Assembly (NCBI GenBank): GCA_964035015.1
Contig: OZ035997.1
Coordinates: 84,519,982-84,583,981, forward strand
Source of the DNA: Corallium rubrum
Taxonomy: Eukaryota > Cnidaria > Anthozoa > Scleralcyonacea > Coralliidae
Length of the DNA stretch: 64,000 bases
Direction: 5' to 3'
Below the pieces are notes generated by a model, which saw nothing but the letters and a program-made list of their open reading frames with translations, was not told the origin of the DNA and searched no databases. Each line of letters begins with the position of its first letter. The first letter of the stretch is position 1. The position numbers and the translations under genes are program-made. Below, in pieces: positions 1 to 10,949 of this stretch.

Positions 1-1114
1 TATGCTGATTGCTGAAAAGATTTAGTGTGGTTGGCCAATCGCTCTTTGAATGTGGTTGAAGTCATGCCAATGTAATTCTTGATCGTGTTTGTGTTGTTTA
101 CTGTGACTGTTGCTTTGTATACTATGTCCCTAGTCATGCATTGTTTTCTAAGTGGACAATTCGTGTTTTTCTTACAATTGCAACTGCTAGTGTCCTTATC
201 CTGTGGCATGTTATTCCTAGATATGTGTGCATTGTGTTTAGTGATTATTGACTTAACATTGTTCATGCAGCTGTAACTTACTTTGACTGTGTTTCTGTTA
301 AAAATTTTATGGAGCTTATGGTGTGGTGGGAAGTGTTTGTCAATTAGGTTTAGGAAATTACGTCCTATGTTTGTGCTTACACTCTTGCTAAAAGGTGGGT
401 TGAACCAAGTGATGTTGCGTTGCCTATATTCCTGCGTGGTTGCTGTGCTGTGTGTTGAGTGTAGCTAAGCTCATGATCAAAGTTGCTGTGCCTAAGTGCG
501 TTCTGATATATGGGTGCAGATTCCTGAAAAACTTGTTCATCTGATGAGAGAAGTGCAATGCGCTTGTTGATTGATGTAGGTAACTGTCTTGTGATGCTTG
601 GTGGGTGGTTAGAGTGCTTATTTATGTAAAGCGGATCGTCATTGGGCTTCCTATAGGGCCTATAATTTCCATTGTTGAGGTCGTAAGTTACATCTAAAAA
701 GTTTACTATGCGTAAATTTGATTCGGCGGTAATTTTTAGGTCAAACTGCTCGAAAATTTTGTGGAGTTCTTTCCTTGTTTTGTCTGCTAAACGTGCTGAT
801 TTACTTTTTATAATAGCCAAACCGTCATCTCTATATAGGCCAATGCTTTCTTTGCCAAATTTCTTACTTAGGTGATTTAAAATGAAAAGGCCTACTAACT
901 CACAAACTTCCGCGCCGTCGAAACAACCCATGGTAACGTCAAACAAACTATTGCTATCTTTTTTTATCCATGAAATTCCGGTATTGAAAAGGAGAGATTT
1001 TCTAGCGTGTTTTATTATTGAAATGTTGTTTTCAGTTATAGTAGCCAAATTCGAAGCCCAAGATAATGCTTGGTCCAATAGTTTTTCAGAAATAGACGGA
1101 TAGAAATCGACAAT
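1..1114 (-). pseudogene. PLE reverse transcriptase fragment, inverted left arm
   Basis: Read on the minus strand, this arm encodes the RT palm: the FYPSIS motif around the first catalytic aspartate, the GCFDGAEVCELVGLFIL block, and the YRDD catalytic box near 828-839. The frame is open from the centre to about position 437, where a 2-bp insertion relative to the other arm shifts it; the old frame ends at 377. The same protein sequence resumes in another frame towards position 1, so the GIY-YIG part probably lies partly beyond the window edge. The finger region of the RT is missing. RT-GIY-YIG architecture is typical of Penelope-like elements. It is non-functional as it stands. Confidence 0.8.
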
Positions 1115-1120
1115 ATAACA

Positions 1121-2540
1121 AAAAACAATATAAAAGATAAGGACAGACATAGTTTTATTTCGTTTGACATTGTCGATTTCTATCCGTCTATTTCTGAAAA
1201 ACTATTGGACCAAGCATTATCTTGGGCTTCGAATTTGGCTACTATAACTGAAAACAACATTTCAATAATAAAACACGCTAGAAAATCTCTCCTTTTCAAT
1301 ACCGGAATTTCATGGATAAAAAAAGATAGCAATAGTTTGTTTGACGTTACCATGGGTTGTTTCGACGGCGCGGAAGTTTGTGAGTTAGTAGGCCTTTTCA
1401 TTTTAATTAAATCACCTAAGTAAGAAATTTGGCAAAGAAAGCATTGGCCTATATAGAGATGACGGTTTAGCTATTATAAAAAGTAAATCAGCACGTTTAG
1501 CAGACAAAACAAGGAAAGAACTCCACAAAATTTTCGAGCAGTTTGACCTAAAAATTACCGCCGAATCAAATTTACGCATAGTAAACTTTTTAGATGTAAC
1601 TTTCGACCTCAACAATGGAAATTATAGGCCCTATAGGAAGCCCAATGACGATCCGCTTTACATAAATAAGCACTCTAACCACCCACCAAGCATCACAAGA
1701 CAGTTACCTGCATCAATCAACAAGCGCATTGCACTTCTCTCATCAGATGAACAAGTTTTTCAGGAATCTGCACCCATATATCAGAACGCACTTAGGCACA
1801 GCAACTTTGATCATGAGCTTAGCTACACTCAACACACAGCACAGCAACCACGCAGGAATAGGCAACGCAACATCACTTGGTTCAACCCACCTTTTAGCAA
1901 GAGTGTAAGCACAAACATAGGACGTAATTTCCTAAACCTAATTGACAAACACTTCCCACCACACCATAAGCTCCATAAAATTTTTAACAGAAACACAGTC
2001 AAAGTAAGTTACAGCTGCATGAACAATGTTAAGTCAATAATCACTAAACACAATGCACACATATCTAGGAATAACATGCCACAGGATAAGGACACTAGCA
2101 GTTGCAATTGTAAGAAAAACACGAATTGTCCACTTAGAAAACAATGCATGACTAGGGACATAGTATACAAAGCAACAGTCACAGTAAACAACACAAACAC
2201 GATCAAGAATTACATTGGCATGACTTCAACCACATTCAAAGAGCGATTGGCCAACCACACTAAATCTTTTCAGCATAAAAAGCATGCAAACGACACCGAA
2301 CTTTCGAAATATATTTGGGCATTGAAAGAAAACAATAAGGATTTTAGTATTAATTGGCAAATTTTAAAACATTCCATTTCGTACACGGGAGGTTCAAAAC
2401 GATGTAATTTATGTTTAGAAGAAAAATTTTATATTTTGAAAGATAAAAACAAGAATTGTTTACTCAACAAAAGAGCAGAAATTATCAGTCAATGTCGTCA
2501 TCGAAACAAATTCCGCGCAAACAGCGCAACAAAGCCATGA
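1121..2540 (+). pseudogene. PLE reverse transcriptase - GIY-YIG endonuclease, 5'-truncated and frameshifted
   Basis: The frame begins inside the RT with SFISFDIVDFYPSIS (catalytic Asp box), continues through GCFDGAEVCELVGLFIL, and then breaks at about 1406 through a 4-bp insertion not present in the left arm. It is open again from about 1409 to the stop at 2540, with the YRDDGLAI catalytic box, a basic linker, a cysteine cluster (CNCKKN...CPLRKQC) and a GIY-YIG nuclease core including NYIGMTS and FKERLANH, ending in a C-terminal EEKFYIL segment. RT plus C-terminal GIY-YIG is the hallmark of Penelope-like retroelements, which use the nuclease to nick target DNA. The missing N-terminal fingers and the frameshift make this a dead copy. 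Confidence 0.85.
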
Positions 2541-2745
2541 ATGCATGTATTGTTTCGCCCCCACACTCCCACGTTCCGACAAGAAGGATATAAGCACCCC
2601 CTGTTTTCGAAAATTGTCATCTGCCTGAAGATTCTTTTTTGGATGAAACAGCCTGTAGCAGACTTTTGAAGTAAGCGAAAATCTATATTTGCTCTAACTA
2701 TATGTTATCGAGCACTCTTTGCGTTTCGTAGACCAAAACCCACAC
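2541..2745. other. 3' flank of the PLE copy, no gene seen
   Basis: Non-coding, probably PLE 3' untranslated sequence running up to the AT repeat. No conserved open frame or structural RNA was recognised. Confidence 0.4.
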
Positions 2746-2746
2746 G

Positions 2747-2822
<76 letters not shown>

Positions 2823-2823
2823 G
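2746..2823. repeat. (AT)n microsatellite
   Basis: About 78 bases of alternating TA with one interruption near 2802. Confidence 0.95.
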
Positions 2824-2874
2824 TATGTGTTAAAAATATTTTATTAAAAATCTGATCTAGTGTAAAATATATTG

Positions 2875-2908
2875 AAATTTTCGGCTGCAGACTGTCAGCC
2901 TTCCTCAG
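2875..2908 (-). other. Hammerhead-like hairpin motif (PLE-end type)
   Basis: On the minus strand a CTGAGGA box is followed by an A, the perfect 5-bp stem GGCTG/CAGCC closing an 8-base loop, and then GAAAATTTC. This is the order of the hammerhead core (CUGANGA, stem II, GAAA). Hammerhead motifs are known in PLE terminal repeats. The extra A after the CUGANGA box and an unverified stem I keep this a candidate only. Related motifs occur at 3128-3160, 9159-9195, 18674-18702 and 30403-30440. Confidence 0.35.
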
Positions 2909-3028
2909 CTACTAAAATATTTACAAGACGTTAAAACTATTCGACGTGGTGCCTTTATAATTAATGTTCGCTATTGATGCATTGAGTACATACAGACTCG
3001 CAGGCCCGCGGGGGTACTCTCGTATATA

Positions 3029-3168
3029 AGGGGTACAATAAAAGTAGAGTGCTGCGTAGGCAGTGTAGAAACAACAATCGAAATATAGTAAGGTTAGATA
3101 TACTGCCGAAACAGAGAACGTAGGAGTCTAACGTTTCGAGCGAAGGCCCTTCGTCAGAGAGAAACCTG
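3029..3168 (-). mobile_element. PLE terminal-repeat fragment inserted in copy A
   Basis: This stretch is absent from the matching place in copy B (around 25540). Parts of it recur at 22730-22850 and, inverted, at 23140-23211. It contains the motif at 3128-3160. It looks like a short terminal fragment of the same PLE family as the 22708-23211 insertion. Confidence 0.55.
3128..3160 (-). other. Hammerhead-like motif in PLE terminal fragment
   Basis: On the minus strand: CTGACGA, then A, then GGGC CTTC GCTC (a 4-bp stem with one G-U pair), then GAAACGTTAGAC. ACGT after GAA is self-complementary, as in the minimal stem III of dimeric PLE/retrozyme hammerheads. Three stem I bases (TCT/AGA) can pair. 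Folding and cleavage are untested. Confidence 0.4.
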
Positions 3169-3175
3169 CCGCCCT

Positions 3176-3360
3176 CTAGGGTATGGTTTTTGAGCTCCAG
3201 GGTTTGGAATAGGGTATACAAATTGCCCATTTTGGTCTGGAATAGGGTGCCGATGTGACATCAGTGCTGAGATGGGGTATTGATTTTTAGGTCTGGGATA
3301 GGGTCAGGATTTTGAGGTCAGGGCGGCACACCCTTACCCAAAAATTGCCAGAGTACCCCC
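3176..3360. repeat. GGGATAGGGT-rich interspersed repeat
   Basis: Irregular repeats of 'tgggatagggt' and 'tggaatagggt' spaced 30-50 bases apart, in both copy A and copy B (25545-25800). It resembles a decayed repeat element. The units are not regular enough to be telomeric. Confidence 0.6.
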
Positions 3361-3803
3361 CTGGCTCGCAGGATAGTAGTGTATATGTGCGTGTGAAGAA
3401 TAAAAACAGCGATATTCGGTAAATTTTTGCGTTTATTTAATACTACAAATGCATTAAATGCAAATTAATAAAGAACAAAAATAATATTTAACAATGAAAT
3501 TAGTAAGAAATGTTAATTGTTTCATTTAATGGTATAAGTTTTAAATACTCAAATAGTATATAATAATTTTTTCAACCTCGTACATATGAGACCTTTGCCT
3601 TCGACAAAAATGGTCATTCAACGCCCAGAAGTTTTGGATTTACAAGACAGTTTATGCAGTCTTTGTCTAATTTGTTGATTGGAGCCATTTCGGAGTCAAG
3701 GTAAAACTCATTTCATATACACATAAGACTGAAGCAACCATAGTAAACAATGCACTTTTGCAATTTGAAAGCGAAGCTTTATTGTGTATGAATTAAGTTA
3801 TAC

Positions 3804-4311
3804 TTTAAAGTGGCCTATAAAACGAAAATTAAGTTTGTCTTATTTGAAAGAACACTTAAAATCATAGAGGAACATCTTTTGCAGTTTTTCGTTTCCTTGC
3901 TTTGTTCTTGAGATATTTTAGTTTGTTTGATATCCAAATGAAACATTTTGACGTCGTAGGTGCATAATGAGCTATCGGAGAAGGTTAGATATCTTTTCTA
4001 TTATCAAATCAAATTAATTTAAATGATCGAAGTATGCATGTGGATGTGTTTCATCCACAAAACCAAACATGTAGATCTTCAAGTGATTATTATATTTGGT
4101 AATAGCAAAGATATATAACTTTTTCGATAACTCATTAAGCACGTGTGACGTCAAATGTTTAATTTGCATATAAAAAAAACCGAGAAGAAAAACGAGAAGT
4201 ATCTCAAGAACAAAGCAAGGAAACGAAAAACTGCAAAAGATGTTACTCCATACCATTTTAAGTGTTCTTTCAAATAGGACAAACTTAATTTTCGTTTCAT
4301 AGGCACTTTAA
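3804..4311. mobile_element. MITE with about 130-bp terminal inverted repeats (AAAGTG...GAAACGAAA family)
   Basis: Left end TTAAAGTGGCCTATAAAACG and right end CGTTTCATAGGCACTTTAA are inverted copies. The inversion extends inward for over 100 bases (TTTGCAGTTTTTCGTTTCC with its complement near 4217-4240). Members of the family are at 4312-4890, 20709-22483 and, more divergent, 42498-43490. Confidence 0.7.
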
Positions 4312-4890
4312 TGTGCATATATACGAAACGAAAATTAAGTTTGTCTTGTTTCAAAGAAAACTTAAAATGACAAAGTATCATTTTTTGCAGTTTTTGGTTT
4401 CTTTGCTACGTTTTTGAGATACTTTTGTTTGCTGGAAATATAAATGTCGCATGTTGTGACGTACATGTACATGACTTATCGCAGGTTATATATCTTTGCT
4501 ATGATCAAACCAAACTAAATTTGTAGGACGCGCATGTACGTCTGCATGTTCCTCACACTACATCAACCATGTAGAATTTCAAGTGGTTTCGTTTGATAAC
4601 AGCAAAGATATCTAGGACGCGCATGTACGTCTGCATGTTCCTCACACTACATCAACCATGTAGAATTTCAAGTGGTTTCGTTTGATAACAGCAAAGATAT
4701 CTAACCTTATCCACTTGGCATGGCACTCATTATGCATGTGTACGTCACAACGCGTGACATTTACATATCAAACAAACCGAAATATCTCAAAAACGAAGCA
4801 AGGAAACCAAAAACTGCAAAACGTGTTACTTTGTGATTTTAAGTGTTCTTTCATGTCAAAGACAAACATAATTTTCGTGTCTTCTCCATT
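4312..4890. mobile_element. Adjacent second TIR element of the same family
   Basis: Starts with TGTGCATATATACGAAACG and carries the same TTTGTTT / TTTGCAG-TTTTTGGTTTC block, with its inverted counterpart at 4780-4880. It abuts the previous element. It contains a direct 89-bp duplication (4524-4701). Copy B lacks most of it. Confidence 0.6.
4524..4701. repeat. 89-bp tandem duplication
   Basis: The unit beginning TAGGACGCGCATGTACGTC is repeated almost perfectly twice (4524-4612, 4613-4701), implying a recent duplication. Confidence 0.9.
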
Positions 4891-5355
4891 TTAACTGCAA
4901 AAATGTTCGAACTTGTAACTTTTGGACAATAAACTTCCTTGTGCCAACACGCAATCGTGTTATCCGCCATCTTGTTCTAATACTTTGACGTCACAACCAA
5001 AGTAAATAAACATGATGAAACTTATAGCTGAAGTTGCGTGATATTCTCTTGTAAGTGATGTGTTTTAAAGTTGAGAACAGAAACCATCCACAAAAGATCG
5101 AGTTACAGACTTTACACAAGTGTAAATCAAAGCAGGATATCGCACTCTTCCCAGACTGTTTTTCCCTGTGAATATTATATACGTGCAAATGTATAGACGA
5201 CTATAGCTTGCACTTACTCCCTTGATAGAGAACAAATGTTTCTAAACAACGAAATTTGTGCAAGAGGTCTGTATAGCTTGGTTCAGACTAGGGCCATAAG
5301 CATTTATGCTTATTCGCTAGTGTGAACCAGGCTTATAGTGGTATATTATAAGTAC

Positions 5356-5586
5356 TATTGGGCATTTCACTCGATTACATAGCATGTTCTAAGGATTTAG
5401 GGTGAAGGAAAATTCGAGTGTAGAATATATACATTTTAAGACCAAACCGGGAGCAGTTGCGAAAAATGCAACTACACAGGCCCTCCGGCAGGAATCGAAC
5501 CCACGACCTTGCGACTCTAGTGCAATGCTCTGACCACTGAGCCACGGAGGCCGTTGCCGAGAGCTTGATCGCGAGTTCTGTATATA
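5356..5586 (-). mobile_element. tRNA-derived SINE (copy 1)
   Basis: On the minus strand the head has a pol III A box (TGGCTCAGTGG) and B box (GGTTCGATTCC) with a tRNA-like arrangement, followed by a tail ending near CATTTCACTCGATT (plus-strand read of 5364 on). Copy B of the duplication (about 27240) lacks it, so it inserted after the duplication or was lost there. Other copies: 19784, 20240, 36538 and 36793. Confidence 0.8.
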
Positions 5587-6589
5587 TAAGCTTGTACCTC
5601 ATTACATATTTGACAAACAAAAGCATTCTAGGAAAATTGCAATATCATCCTTTGTGTGTATCTGACTCAATTTTTCACTTTACCCTGGTTGTGACTTCAC
5701 ATGCATGGAGGACAATGACGAGCCGGTGCTAGTAATAGCAATAATTTCTCCGGCACATGATTGGTACTGCACAGTCATCTCAGTCTTTAACTATTAAATC
5801 TACAGACGAGTCACTGACAAATATGTACACTAACCGATAAACGAGTTTCCTATCATTCGTTCATAGCATAGGTAATAGAACGTATACATGGTTTGGAAAG
5901 TCATCCAAAGTCATTGTTCTATGTTTTTGTCGTATATAAAGTGTTTGGAAATTTGTGCAACTTAACGGTATTGTATTTTCTGTATAACGAAGCAGTTATC
6001 CAATAGCAGCGATCGGGTTTAATTTGTAGTCCTTCATCGTCACGTGTTGTGGTGCTTCGTCGTCACGTGTTCATAGAATTTACTTCCATATAAGGAACTC
6101 CATTGTCTTTCAACATGACCATTACTTCAAGTTGAAAGACAATAGAGCTTCCAAACCATATGTTCTATTAACTATATGTTCAGGGTCGGCATCTACCTAT
6201 ATTAAGGTTTTTGATTGGTTTAGTTCACCTGTCTAACCCAAACAAAAACTCTAATCAGTAACGAGAGTGGAAACAAATTGTCAATTGTCAATGCGATTTG
6301 TTATTTATAGCCAATCAAAAAACTTGTTCATATTACGCAAGTCTTTACTGGTCGTTGACCATTATTTTCATCGACGACATATTTTTAGCGCGAATTGTCG
6401 ACTAGTTCAAGTTAAAAAATTATTAGCTACTTAGTTACATAAAATATTCTAACTGAAAAGCAAACTAGTACACTAGCTCGTCAATGGAAATAATGAGCAT
6501 TGAATAATACGAAACGTGTCTATCAGTCAGTGTATTCTGACTATAAGAAGTGTCACTCAGTGAATCTATCTTCCTCGTCTGTATTTTCA

Positions 6590-6835
6590 TGTAATATTTC
6601 ATAAACGAATGGGAGTGTTTTACCAGGAGTTACAAATACGAGAGGACAATGAAAATCACGAGGCCGTTAACCGAGTAATTTTCATTGTCCTCGAGTGTTT
6701 GTAAAACATTTTTATTGTTTTCGAATGTTTTACAAACATGAGAGAACATTGAAAATTACGGGGTAATATAGGCCGAGTGATTTCTGTTGTTCTCGAGTTT
6801 TTGCAACCCCACGACACACGAGTTTATGAAATAAC
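6590..6835. repeat. Interspersed repeat with alternating inverted segments (copy 1)
   Basis: Starts at TATTTCATAAACGAATGGG and contains several inverted short blocks around AATTTTCATTGTCCTCGAG. Also at 28220-28500 (copy B) and, in the opposite orientation, at 61040-61200 inside a SEC24 intron, so it is a mobile family and not only part of the duplication. Confidence 0.6.
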
Positions 6836-7217
6836 TTCTCAATCCGAGTTAATTATAGTAGAGGGACTTGATGATGTTGGTCATATTGTATTATACAATG
6901 GTTTCAATGCACGTTGAATTTATAATTAAGAAATGTGGTAATAAACGGTTCTTTGTTTGTGTCGTGCATTATCTGATTTCTTAATTGTAAATTCAGTTAG
7001 CGCGACCGGGTTTCAAAACTCATGCACATGACCAAATATTTTCCTCTGATTGGCTAATTAGCTCAATGAATTATTGAGTTTGAGAAATCAATTATAGACT
7101 GAGGCGACTACACTGTTAAAACATCAATATGTTTTACCATAGTTGATAGAGGGAGATGGTTAGGAAACATCATAAAACCCATTGTTCTAAGGTCTTGTGC
7201 ACGGTCACGGTTGAAAA

Positions 7218-7264
7218 TTCTATTGTTTTACTATTGTTTTACTATTGTTTTACTATTGTTTTAC
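7218..7264. repeat. Short tandem array of TATTGTTTTAC
   Basis: Four units of TATTGTTTTAC-type sequence in copy A; copy B has fewer at 28865-28888. Confidence 0.8.
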
Positions 7265-7334
7265 ATTTGCGAACTAAGATAGCAGTGTAAAAGAGATTGG
7301 GCACTACGTGTTTGTTTTGGCTTCTGGTTCGAGG

Positions 7335-7702
7335 AACACCGCTGCCAAACGTTTTGCGCATGCGCGACGTCCGAGCTCGTCCCAGGCTCGTCCTCAGAAA
7401 AAGAGCGGGAAAACACTAAAATATTTCGACTTGTCCAAGAGTCCGACACAAAAGTTAAAATTATAAGCATACTACCAAAAAGATAAGGTAGGTAATTTGT
7501 ACATGGCTTCCTTGTCAATATTGTAACATATTCTGAATTTACCACTTCGTAATTTTCTTTACCCTTTTTTAAAAACACAAATGAATAGTCGAGTCTTACT
7601 TAGTCTCCACTGTCTGGTTGTTGTCGCCACGGCTAGTTCTCACTTCTCTTGCAATGTTTACTCAGCGAATTCACGCATGCGCAAACGTTTGGCAGCGGTG
7701 TT
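7335..7702. mobile_element. MITE, AACACCGCTGCCAAACG family (copy 1), 9-bp TSD
   Basis: TIRs AACACCGCTGCCAAACG and CGTTTGGCAGCGGTGTT, flanked by a perfect 9-bp direct repeat GGTTCGAGG (7326-7334 and 7703-7711). The same insertion with the same TSD is in copy B (28957-29244), so it predates the duplication. A third, independent insertion is at 48108-48464. The TSD size suggests a MULE- or hAT-type transposase; the family is not identified. Confidence 0.8.
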
Positions 7703-7979
7703 GGTTCGAGGTATTCCAGTACCTACTGTATTTCAATAGAAAACGTTTGTGCTCAGTCGTTTGTTCATATCAAATGAGCTTTAAAAAACTTTGTGCACGG
7801 TCAAACCCCGTTCAACCTCCAAGTGGGTTCTTTGTTCAATATATTTGAAGTTTGCCGGGTTTCCTAACCATCTCCACCTATCAAATATGGTTTTAGAAAC
7901 TGTCAAAAGATTTGAGACTAATCTATATTGATCAACGAATCAGGAACCGGATAGATTTCTGCTATATTATATATACCGC

Positions 7980-8180
7980 CTAATAACTTAGGGTAGAAAC
8001 TTTAAAAGTCATTTTCGTCTCATTGGCTTGCTTTTAAAAACTTTGGTTTCTTTATTGCTAACACGCTTTAACAGCGCACCTAAAAACGCCTCAATCAAAA
8101 CATCATTTAAATTATATATACCAAGAGCATGTAGAGCTGGCGAGGACTTACGATTTGCGCCCTCAGGAAGCTTATATAAC
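7980..8180 (-). pseudogene. Possible decayed coding fragment of unknown gene (copy A)
   Basis: The minus strand has stretches like FLGALLK and SKPMRRK interrupted by stops. The copy B counterpart (29468-29674) is open and reads VVTEAFLGALLKGVSNKE. It may be a remnant of a host gene or a transposon. Family not recognised. Confidence 0.2.
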
Positions 8181-8502
8181 TACATTTCAATTCCAAATAA
8201 TAAATCATCTATCTAAATTGTACGATCTATTTTATAGTGCAATTAAAGTAACTTAATTCAAATGACAAAGAATATCTCGTGCACTTAAGTTGGATAAAAC
8301 TCGCCTCCAATCCCTGTGCTAGTTCTTAAAACAAATTAATAAAGTGCAGTGTAATATACCTACCAATCCGGACACTATTATTATAATTACTATTATTACT
8401 ACTTCGATCTAGTGACTTCACCAAAACCTAAAGGTACTGAAGTATTGGGAAAGAACAGAGAAAAGAAACTATTTAATACTCCTTTCCGTGCAATGAGTAT
8501 AA

Positions 8503-8901
8503 GGCCCTGTGGACATGAAGCGGATTGAGTGTCCAAGTCAAATCTCGCATGTTGTTTCTCCTTGTTGTGTTTACATGAAGAAGATTGAAAGTTTTCGATC
8601 TGATCGAAACGGATGGCTGAAGTCAATCCACGCAGTGGAGTGGATTGACTTGAGATCCAAGCAAGGTTCGACTTGAATGTCTCCAATCTGATTCATGTAT
8701 TAAAACACGGTTTGACTTCAAAATGGCTTGATACGTACGAGTGAAGTTGGTGCGTGTCATGCTAAATGGCAGACAGTGAGGGAAGCACAGAAAATAGTGT
8801 TCCAAAACCGAAAACAATGTTCCATGCAGATCGGATTCTACATGTAAACATGTGCTCGGATTGACGGTTTTCGATCCCATTCGCTTCATGTAAACAGGGC
8901 C
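8503..8901. mobile_element. MITE with GGCCCTG termini and TAA target duplication
   Basis: Left end GGCCCTGTGGACATGAAGC and right end GCTTCATGTAAACAGGGCC are inverted, flanked by TAA on both sides (8500-8502 and 8902-8904). A 3-bp TWA duplication is the PIF/Harbinger signature. The copy B version has lost its left end. Confidence 0.65.
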
Positions 8902-9158
8902 TAATTAGGAGTATATCGGCCAAACCAAACGTCAGTTTGGTACGCGGTTAAAAGAGCACGCGTGCCGCGTGGGATGATTCCAAAATTATTATCATTAATC
9001 CACGATACCATCAAAAACGTTGTATGGAGGTATGGTATGGCATATTAATATTGCTCACACGCTATTGAATCTCGACTACAACGGTCTATTACCAGAAGCC
9101 TATATTTGGATATTGTTGCGGCAGACAACGTTACGAGTGGTTGTCTTGTAAAGATCAT

Positions 9159-9195
9159 CTGATGAAGTCACTAGATCGGAGTGTCGAAGCGTTGG
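9159..9195 (+). other. Hammerhead-like motif (copy A)
   Basis: CTGATGA, then A, stem GTCACT/AGTGTC (one T-T mismatch) around a short loop, then GAAGCGTTGGG. Copy B (30403-30440) has GGCACT here and pairs fully with a G-U. The last core position is G, not A. Confidence 0.3.
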
Positions 9196-9229
9196 GTATG
9201 AACAGTAACTTTTTAAGTTACGTTAATTC

Positions 9230-10325
9230 ACAAACACGTAGCGATGTTCATACTGTATATGTACTGTGAGAAAATTCAATATAATAAAAATATAATTAAA
9301 AATGACTGTCCTAACTTATTCTGCAACTTATACAGTCTGTATTATACTGTTTGCATACTTAATAGCTACATGTAAGTTGTAACTAAAAAAAAATAGTGTC
9401 TTCCGTGACAGCGCGAGAATCAGTAAATTATATAGCCCGTACAGTATATACCCTCTCGTAACAGCCTCATCTAAAAAACTGTCTAGCAATTCCTGCAACC
9501 TTGGATGGAATGCTATGTCTGTTGGTATTCGTTACAGACCTGTACCGCTGCATAGGAAATACACTAGTATAATATCAGATACATGTAAATATACTAAGCT
9601 ATAAAGCTATTAATTAAAACTAAATGTGCCAAATACATTCAGAAATGGTTTTTTTTTAAACATTTTTAACAACTTTCCACATGTAAACATTTGCACTAGT
9701 AATTACATGTCTTTGAGAGTTTGAGGGCAATTTGGGATATACAGGTAGTCAGTTTTCAAAAACATTATGAAATTGCCCAATTGTGAACGAAGTGAGTTGA
9801 AAACTACTGAGGGCTATTTACCCGAAATTGCACGAAAAAACATGTACATGCAATTACTAATTAATTACATGTTACATGAAATTTTTGTTTCCTGCTTTCA
9901 GCCATTTTGAAGTGAAAAGCAGAAAGACTGGAGACGGAGTTTCCTGCCAAAAGAGGTCTTGGACGAAGGCAATTTCAAGCAGTGGGCAATTTCAAATAAT
10001 TGTACTGTTTGTGTGGTGAAACATATGGCAATTGCATGTAACATGTGATTACACAAGTTAATTAAATGTTTGCATAGTGACAAATTGTAAATACTGTTCA
10101 TAATCATTGTTTGAACAATATTGTTCAGCAGTGACAAAGCAAGATTTCTCATGTTGTTGGAACAGGGAAAATTAGTCGTATTCATTTGATGAAACAACTA
10201 TGTTCACTATTTTTGATAATCATGTCTGTTCCAACGTTTCACAAGTTATTACAGCATTGGAAAAATTGAATAATGTTGTAACAACTTAATATCATAGCAT
10301 TGACCATTTGCTGGTCAGTGCTCTT
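9230..10325. other. Non-coding stretch of copy A
   Basis: AT-rich with short inverted blocks (for example about 9725-9840). Holds the copy A counterpart of the short frame at 30683-30874, broken here. No gene recognised. Confidence 0.3.
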
Positions 10326-10330
10326 GTTTA

Positions 10331-10499
10331 CAGGGGCAGATCCAGGATTTTGGAAAAGGAAGGCCTCTACAAGTCATCGATCATATATGTAGCATCAGCA
10401 GTTGTTCAAAAGCAAAAATTTTTCGGGAAAAGTCTCTTTTTTATTTTACAATTTGGAAACAACAAGGTGCCATGAGCCCCTCTCCTGGATCTGCCACAG
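10331..10499. mobile_element. Small hAT-like MITE (copy A)
   Basis: Ends CAGGGGCAGATCCAGGA and TCCTGGATCTGCCACAG are inverted. Present at the same place in copy B (31630-31830), where the interior differs. The termini resemble the larger CAGGGGCGGATC element at 61311-62563. Confidence 0.45.
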
Positions 10500-10949
10500 G
10501 TTCACACTGGTCAGCACACTGTTGCTCAAGCCTGTTAAGTAAACCCTTTCCCTATTAGGCCACCCAAAACCAGCCACTTTGTTATTTTACTCTGTCTAAC
10601 ACCAGATGATTTTACTCATCAAGTGAGAATACCTAGAGGGAAAGGGTTAATGCCCGTTTGCACAATAATTATGATTCTTGTATACGATTGTCATTCTGGT
10701 ATATGTGATTGTTCGTACACAATGCAACAGTTGCTGGTTGCTCGTTTCTGATTTTGATGAAAGTTGCACACTTGTCAGTAGAGCACATATAAATTATGTC
10801 ACCATGACAATCATATACAAGCACTGTATTGTGTAGATTACAATATAGAACAAAACATACAATAATTTCTAATTTATATATTTTAAAATAATTGTGAATC
10901 CTACCGTTTGGTAAATAAGTTGTGCACAGTCAAGCATGTAGGTCCTCTA

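Larger units (their letters stand above)
1..2540. mobile_element. Head-to-head palindromic pair of Penelope-like (PLE) retroelement copies
   Basis: Bases 11-1114 are the reverse complement of about 1169-2274, with a 54-base centre (1115-1168). The arms are near identical apart from a few substitutions and two small indels: 4 bp extra in the right arm near 1406, and 2 bp extra in the left arm near 437. Each arm reads outward from the centre as a PLE reverse transcriptase. The left copy is cut by the window start; the right copy continues to a GIY-YIG domain and a stop at 2540. The centre continues the reading frame of the right copy, so that copy is 5'-truncated near 1120 and an inverted partner abuts it. 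PLEs are known to leave inverted or tandem partial copies; that this arose at insertion is inference. Confidence 0.85.

Noticed and set aside
3176..3360. Telomeric or interstitial telomere repeat (AATAGGGT-type)
   Set aside because: Spacing is irregular and the units diverge; it is an interspersed repeat in both duplication copies.
5464..5552. Functional tRNA gene on the minus strand
   Set aside because: A and B boxes are present, but the head is attached to a conserved SINE tail and repeated several times; the acceptor and anticodon arms are not convincing.
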